Of a stretch of DNA of 64,000 nt, positions 58,335-64,000 are shown one piece after another (positions within the stretch are counted from its first letter, which is position 1; each line of letters starts with the position of its first letter). The notes under the pieces were generated by a model, which made no database searches, was not told the origin of the DNA, and saw nothing but the letters and a program-made list of their open reading frames with translations. Source of the stretch: Gadus chalcogrammus (taxonomy: Eukaryota; Chordata; Actinopteri; Gadiformes; Gadidae); the NCBI RefSeq assembly GCF_026213295.1, contig NC_079414.1:10025075-10089074 (forward strand). The letters run 5' to 3'. The position numbers and the translations under genes were made by a program.

Positions 58335-58761
58335 AAGGGATGTATGAATGTAAATGCAATCAATTATTATATCATTCAGTGCAAACCCCCCGGAAACGTA
58401 TTCATTCCGAAGGCGGTCACTATAATTTAACAGAAATGTATAGATTGTTAAGCATTGCATGGCTGATTCACAATTCACACAAAGATAAAGACCTGTAAAT
58501 TGAATAAGATAAGGTGCCCAATTGCATAAAAAAAGCATATTATATATGTTTTTCATTATAAAACATTCCGAAGGGGTCGGCAGAACCCCCCTTCAGAAGT
58601 CCTGGCAACGCACCGAATGTCCTCATTCCTAGGAACGCCCCCGGCCACGCCCACCGACTGGATTGAACAAGAAGGATCGATAGACCCATGACGGACAGTC
58701 CAACTTGAGACCCAACAACGGGCACACTCCGATCGACTTTTTTTTTTCACGCTCTTTAATC

Positions 58762-60092
58762 ATGATTCAAAACAGGTAGGTCTACCTCGACTAAATCGCC
58801 CTTTGCCAATCGCATTATTTGATGACTTTTTCAAAAGAAAGCCAATAACCTATCCACATCTCTTCTTATGAAATGTTAATAGTTGTGTAGGTTGGATTAT
58901 AGGCTGGGCAGTGTGCTACAGTTTATTAAGTGGCTTTTCTTCCAGAACATGGTGGCCTAGTTAACTATTTATTCATACAAAGTAAAAGCTAAACCGATTA
59001 CTTCATTTTATTTTATTTTATCCAAAATGCGTCCATATGGCAACAGCATAAAAAGGCGAAGATGAACGAACGAGTTTTTACATGTTATTAAAATTTTCTT
59101 TCAGGATGCGAGCATACTATTTTGTTTCATTTCGTTGTTGTGGTCTGTCCTTATCGGTTGAGGGGGGGGGGGGAAGGGAAGCAATTGTTGGGGGAGGGAA
59201 GCAATTGTTGACCGGGGGGAGAGAGCAATTGTTGAGAGGGGGGTGGGGGGCTCCTACCACTAGGTGATAGTAAAAAAATGTACACACATTATTATTTTAT
59301 TTTTTTTATTCCCATGGGCCCCCCTCTGCCTTGGGCCCCCCCCACAACTGTGTAACTCATTCCCGCAGACCGGCGGCCCTGTATTTAGTGGTGAACCAGG
59401 CATCGCTGAATACGTTACAACCCTGTTGTGAAAACCTCGAAAGGAGGTCGGCAAGTAGAGGACTGATAGTGGTTTGTTTGTATTCCAGGTCAAAGTGGCC
59501 TGCTCTGTGCATCAGCCTGTTGGTCTTCTTGGCAGAAGCCAGGGGTCAGGATTGCGAGGAGGCCGGTGTCCCGCCAGAGGTGGTCCAATTCAACAACACC
59601 CTGTACGCAGCGTGCAGAATGAAGCCGAGCAGCGGGCTCGCCGCTGACCTCGAGCGGCTCTACGGTCACGTGCTCTTTAAGCAGGAGTATCCGGCCGGGA
59701 CCTTGAACGTTCACTTTATCATTGGCGGCTTTCCGATGGGTCCCTCGAACCTCAGAGCCATACACGTCCATCAGTTTGGAGACATCAGCGGGGGATGCAC
59801 CTCCACCGGTCCCCACTACAACCCGGACGCGGTGTCCCACCCCGGCCACCCAGGGGACTTCGGTAACTTTGCTGTCAAGGACGGAAAGATCATGGAATTG
59901 AAGGAATACGCCAAGGCCACCCTGTTCGGACCTCAGTCGGTCCTCGGCAGGGGCGTGGTGCTGCACCTGAAGGCGGATGACATGGGCAACGGCGGCAACG
60001 CTGAGAGCCTTCTCAACGGGAACGCCGGTACCAGGCTGGCCTGCTGCGTGATAGGGCTCTCTTCAGATGCCCTCTGGAACAAGTACCTTTGA
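58762..60092 (+). CDS. sod3: Extracellular Cu/Zn superoxide dismutase
   Basis: The main exon 59489-60092 (acceptor TATTCCAG) encodes almost the whole protein. It lacks its own ATG; a 14-nt exon at 58762-58775 (ATG ATT CAA AAC AG/gtaggt) joins in frame and completes a signal peptide, MIQNRSKWPALCISLLVFLA, for a total of 205 residues. Metal and active-site residues are all there: HVHQFGD (two Cu ligands), GCTSTGPHYNP (disulphide Cys and bridging His), HPGHPGDFGNF (Zn His and Asp), VVLHL (last Cu His) and NAGTRLACC (active-site Arg, second Cys). It converts superoxide to H2O2 outside the cell. The C-terminus (SSDALWNKYL) has no basic heparin-binding tail as in human SOD3. Exon 1 is inferred; the rest is certain. 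ccdc149 is convergent downstream. Confidence 0.9.
59160..59262. repeat. G-rich short tandem repeat in sod3 intron 1
   Basis: Three irregular units of GGGAAGCAATTGTTG-type sequence separated by G runs. The G runs could form a quadruplex; no coding role. Confidence 0.8.
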
Positions 60093-60403
60093 TTGTGTCC
60101 TTTGATGAACCATGGCATTGATGACATGATTGGTTACACCATTGATTAGATCATTTGGCGCACTGATTACATAAAGAGATACCATTAGTTACATCGTTTG
60201 ACGAACCGATGGCATATTTAAATGTACCATGGATGACATCATTTGATGACCCGCTAAAAACATAATTTGGGCTAACATTGTTGACAGCATTTGCTGAACC
60301 ATTGATTGCTTAATTTGATGTAAAATTCATAATTTGATGTACCAATGCTGACATCTGAATACAGACCGTACACGACCCAGTTCTCAAGGTATTTTATTAA
60401 CAT

Positions 60404-60409
60404 AATAAA
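60404..60409 (+). terminator. sod3: sod3 polyadenylation signal
   Basis: AATAAA about 310 bases past the sod3 stop. Minus-strand AATAAA motifs at 60496-60501 and 60393-60398 could serve ccdc149, so the two convergent 3' UTRs may overlap. Confidence 0.5.
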
Positions 60410-60790
60410 GTGCATTATGTGGCCAGGACTACATGTATATTCAACATTTTAAATGACTAAATGATAAATATATTAATATATCGTCCATTTGGTGGTTTAT
60501 TTACAGATATTCACACACTGTAATATAGTTTGGTCTGCATTTGAGTTTGCTGCTGATTGACAGTGAAAACACATTTTTGACACAACACACACATTCTGCC
60601 GACGGGACACATTCTCCGTTTGGGTGGAAAAAAGGTATACAAATATCCACGTCAATATGTACGCATCAACATCTGACCTTGACTCCAGAACCGTGGGGGC
60701 CTTACTTTATGGGGCCTTTCTTCATTCATATTTATCTCCTGAGCCTCCTCCCCCAGGCTCCAGGTAACACTCCGTCTAGGACTAGACGGC

Positions 60791-63949
<3,159 letters not shown>

Positions 63950-64000
63950 CTGAAATGGAGGGATTGTTTATTATTCATGAGTGCCTTTTCTGTTTGCGTT

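Overview
The window is nuclear DNA of a ray-finned fish. Genes have short exons with GT-AG introns, their products are vertebrate-specific, the intergenic DNA is full of fish-type SINEs, LINE tails, hAT/Harbinger-like MITEs and minisatellites, and there are very long CA/TG and CT tracts. The density of long dinucleotide tracts would suit a gadid (cod-like) genome, but I cannot fix the species. Gene names rest on remembered family proteins, not on a search.

Left block (1-22 kb), all on the minus strand: the 5' part of usp53, a complete myoz2, and synpo2. This is the order and orientation of human 4q26 (SYNPO2-MYOZ2-USP53) and forms a muscle Z-disc pair beside a deubiquitinase-family gene. synpo2 has a clean 657-codon 3' open frame, but its upstream part is broken by stops and frame changes, and no PDZ exon was found.

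Middle (26.7-38.9 kb), plus strand: two tandem SLC22A7/OAT2-like transporter genes. Each splices to 541 residues with the same lengths for the first eight coding exons.

Right block (40.7-64 kb): dhx15 (minus, complete, 14 coding exons, 757 residues), sod3 (plus, secreted Cu/Zn superoxide dismutase) and the 3' part of ccdc149 (minus, convergent with sod3). This matches human 4p15 (DHX15-SOD3-CCDC149). The window therefore joins two blocks that lie far apart on human chromosome 4, with the transporter pair at the junction.

Between and inside genes the mobile DNA is rich. There are three copies of one foldback MITE, one of them split by a hAT insertion with a target-site duplication. A Harbinger-like element sits inside a SINE with TAA on both sides. 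A hAT element carrying a transposase fragment lies in a dhx15 intron. Other items are a MITE with a GGGTTAGGG-loop hairpin, a 36-bp minisatellite filling most of a dhx15 intron, a 41-bp minisatellite apparently grown out of a SINE segment, and a 2.6-kb complex of inverted repeats holding a two-exon THAP-domain remnant and a perfect 49-bp hairpin. I found no rRNA, tRNA gene, CRISPR array or prokaryotic feature. The best candidates for something new are the THAP/inverted-repeat complex, the broken synpo2 5' region and the repeat-filled dhx15 intron.
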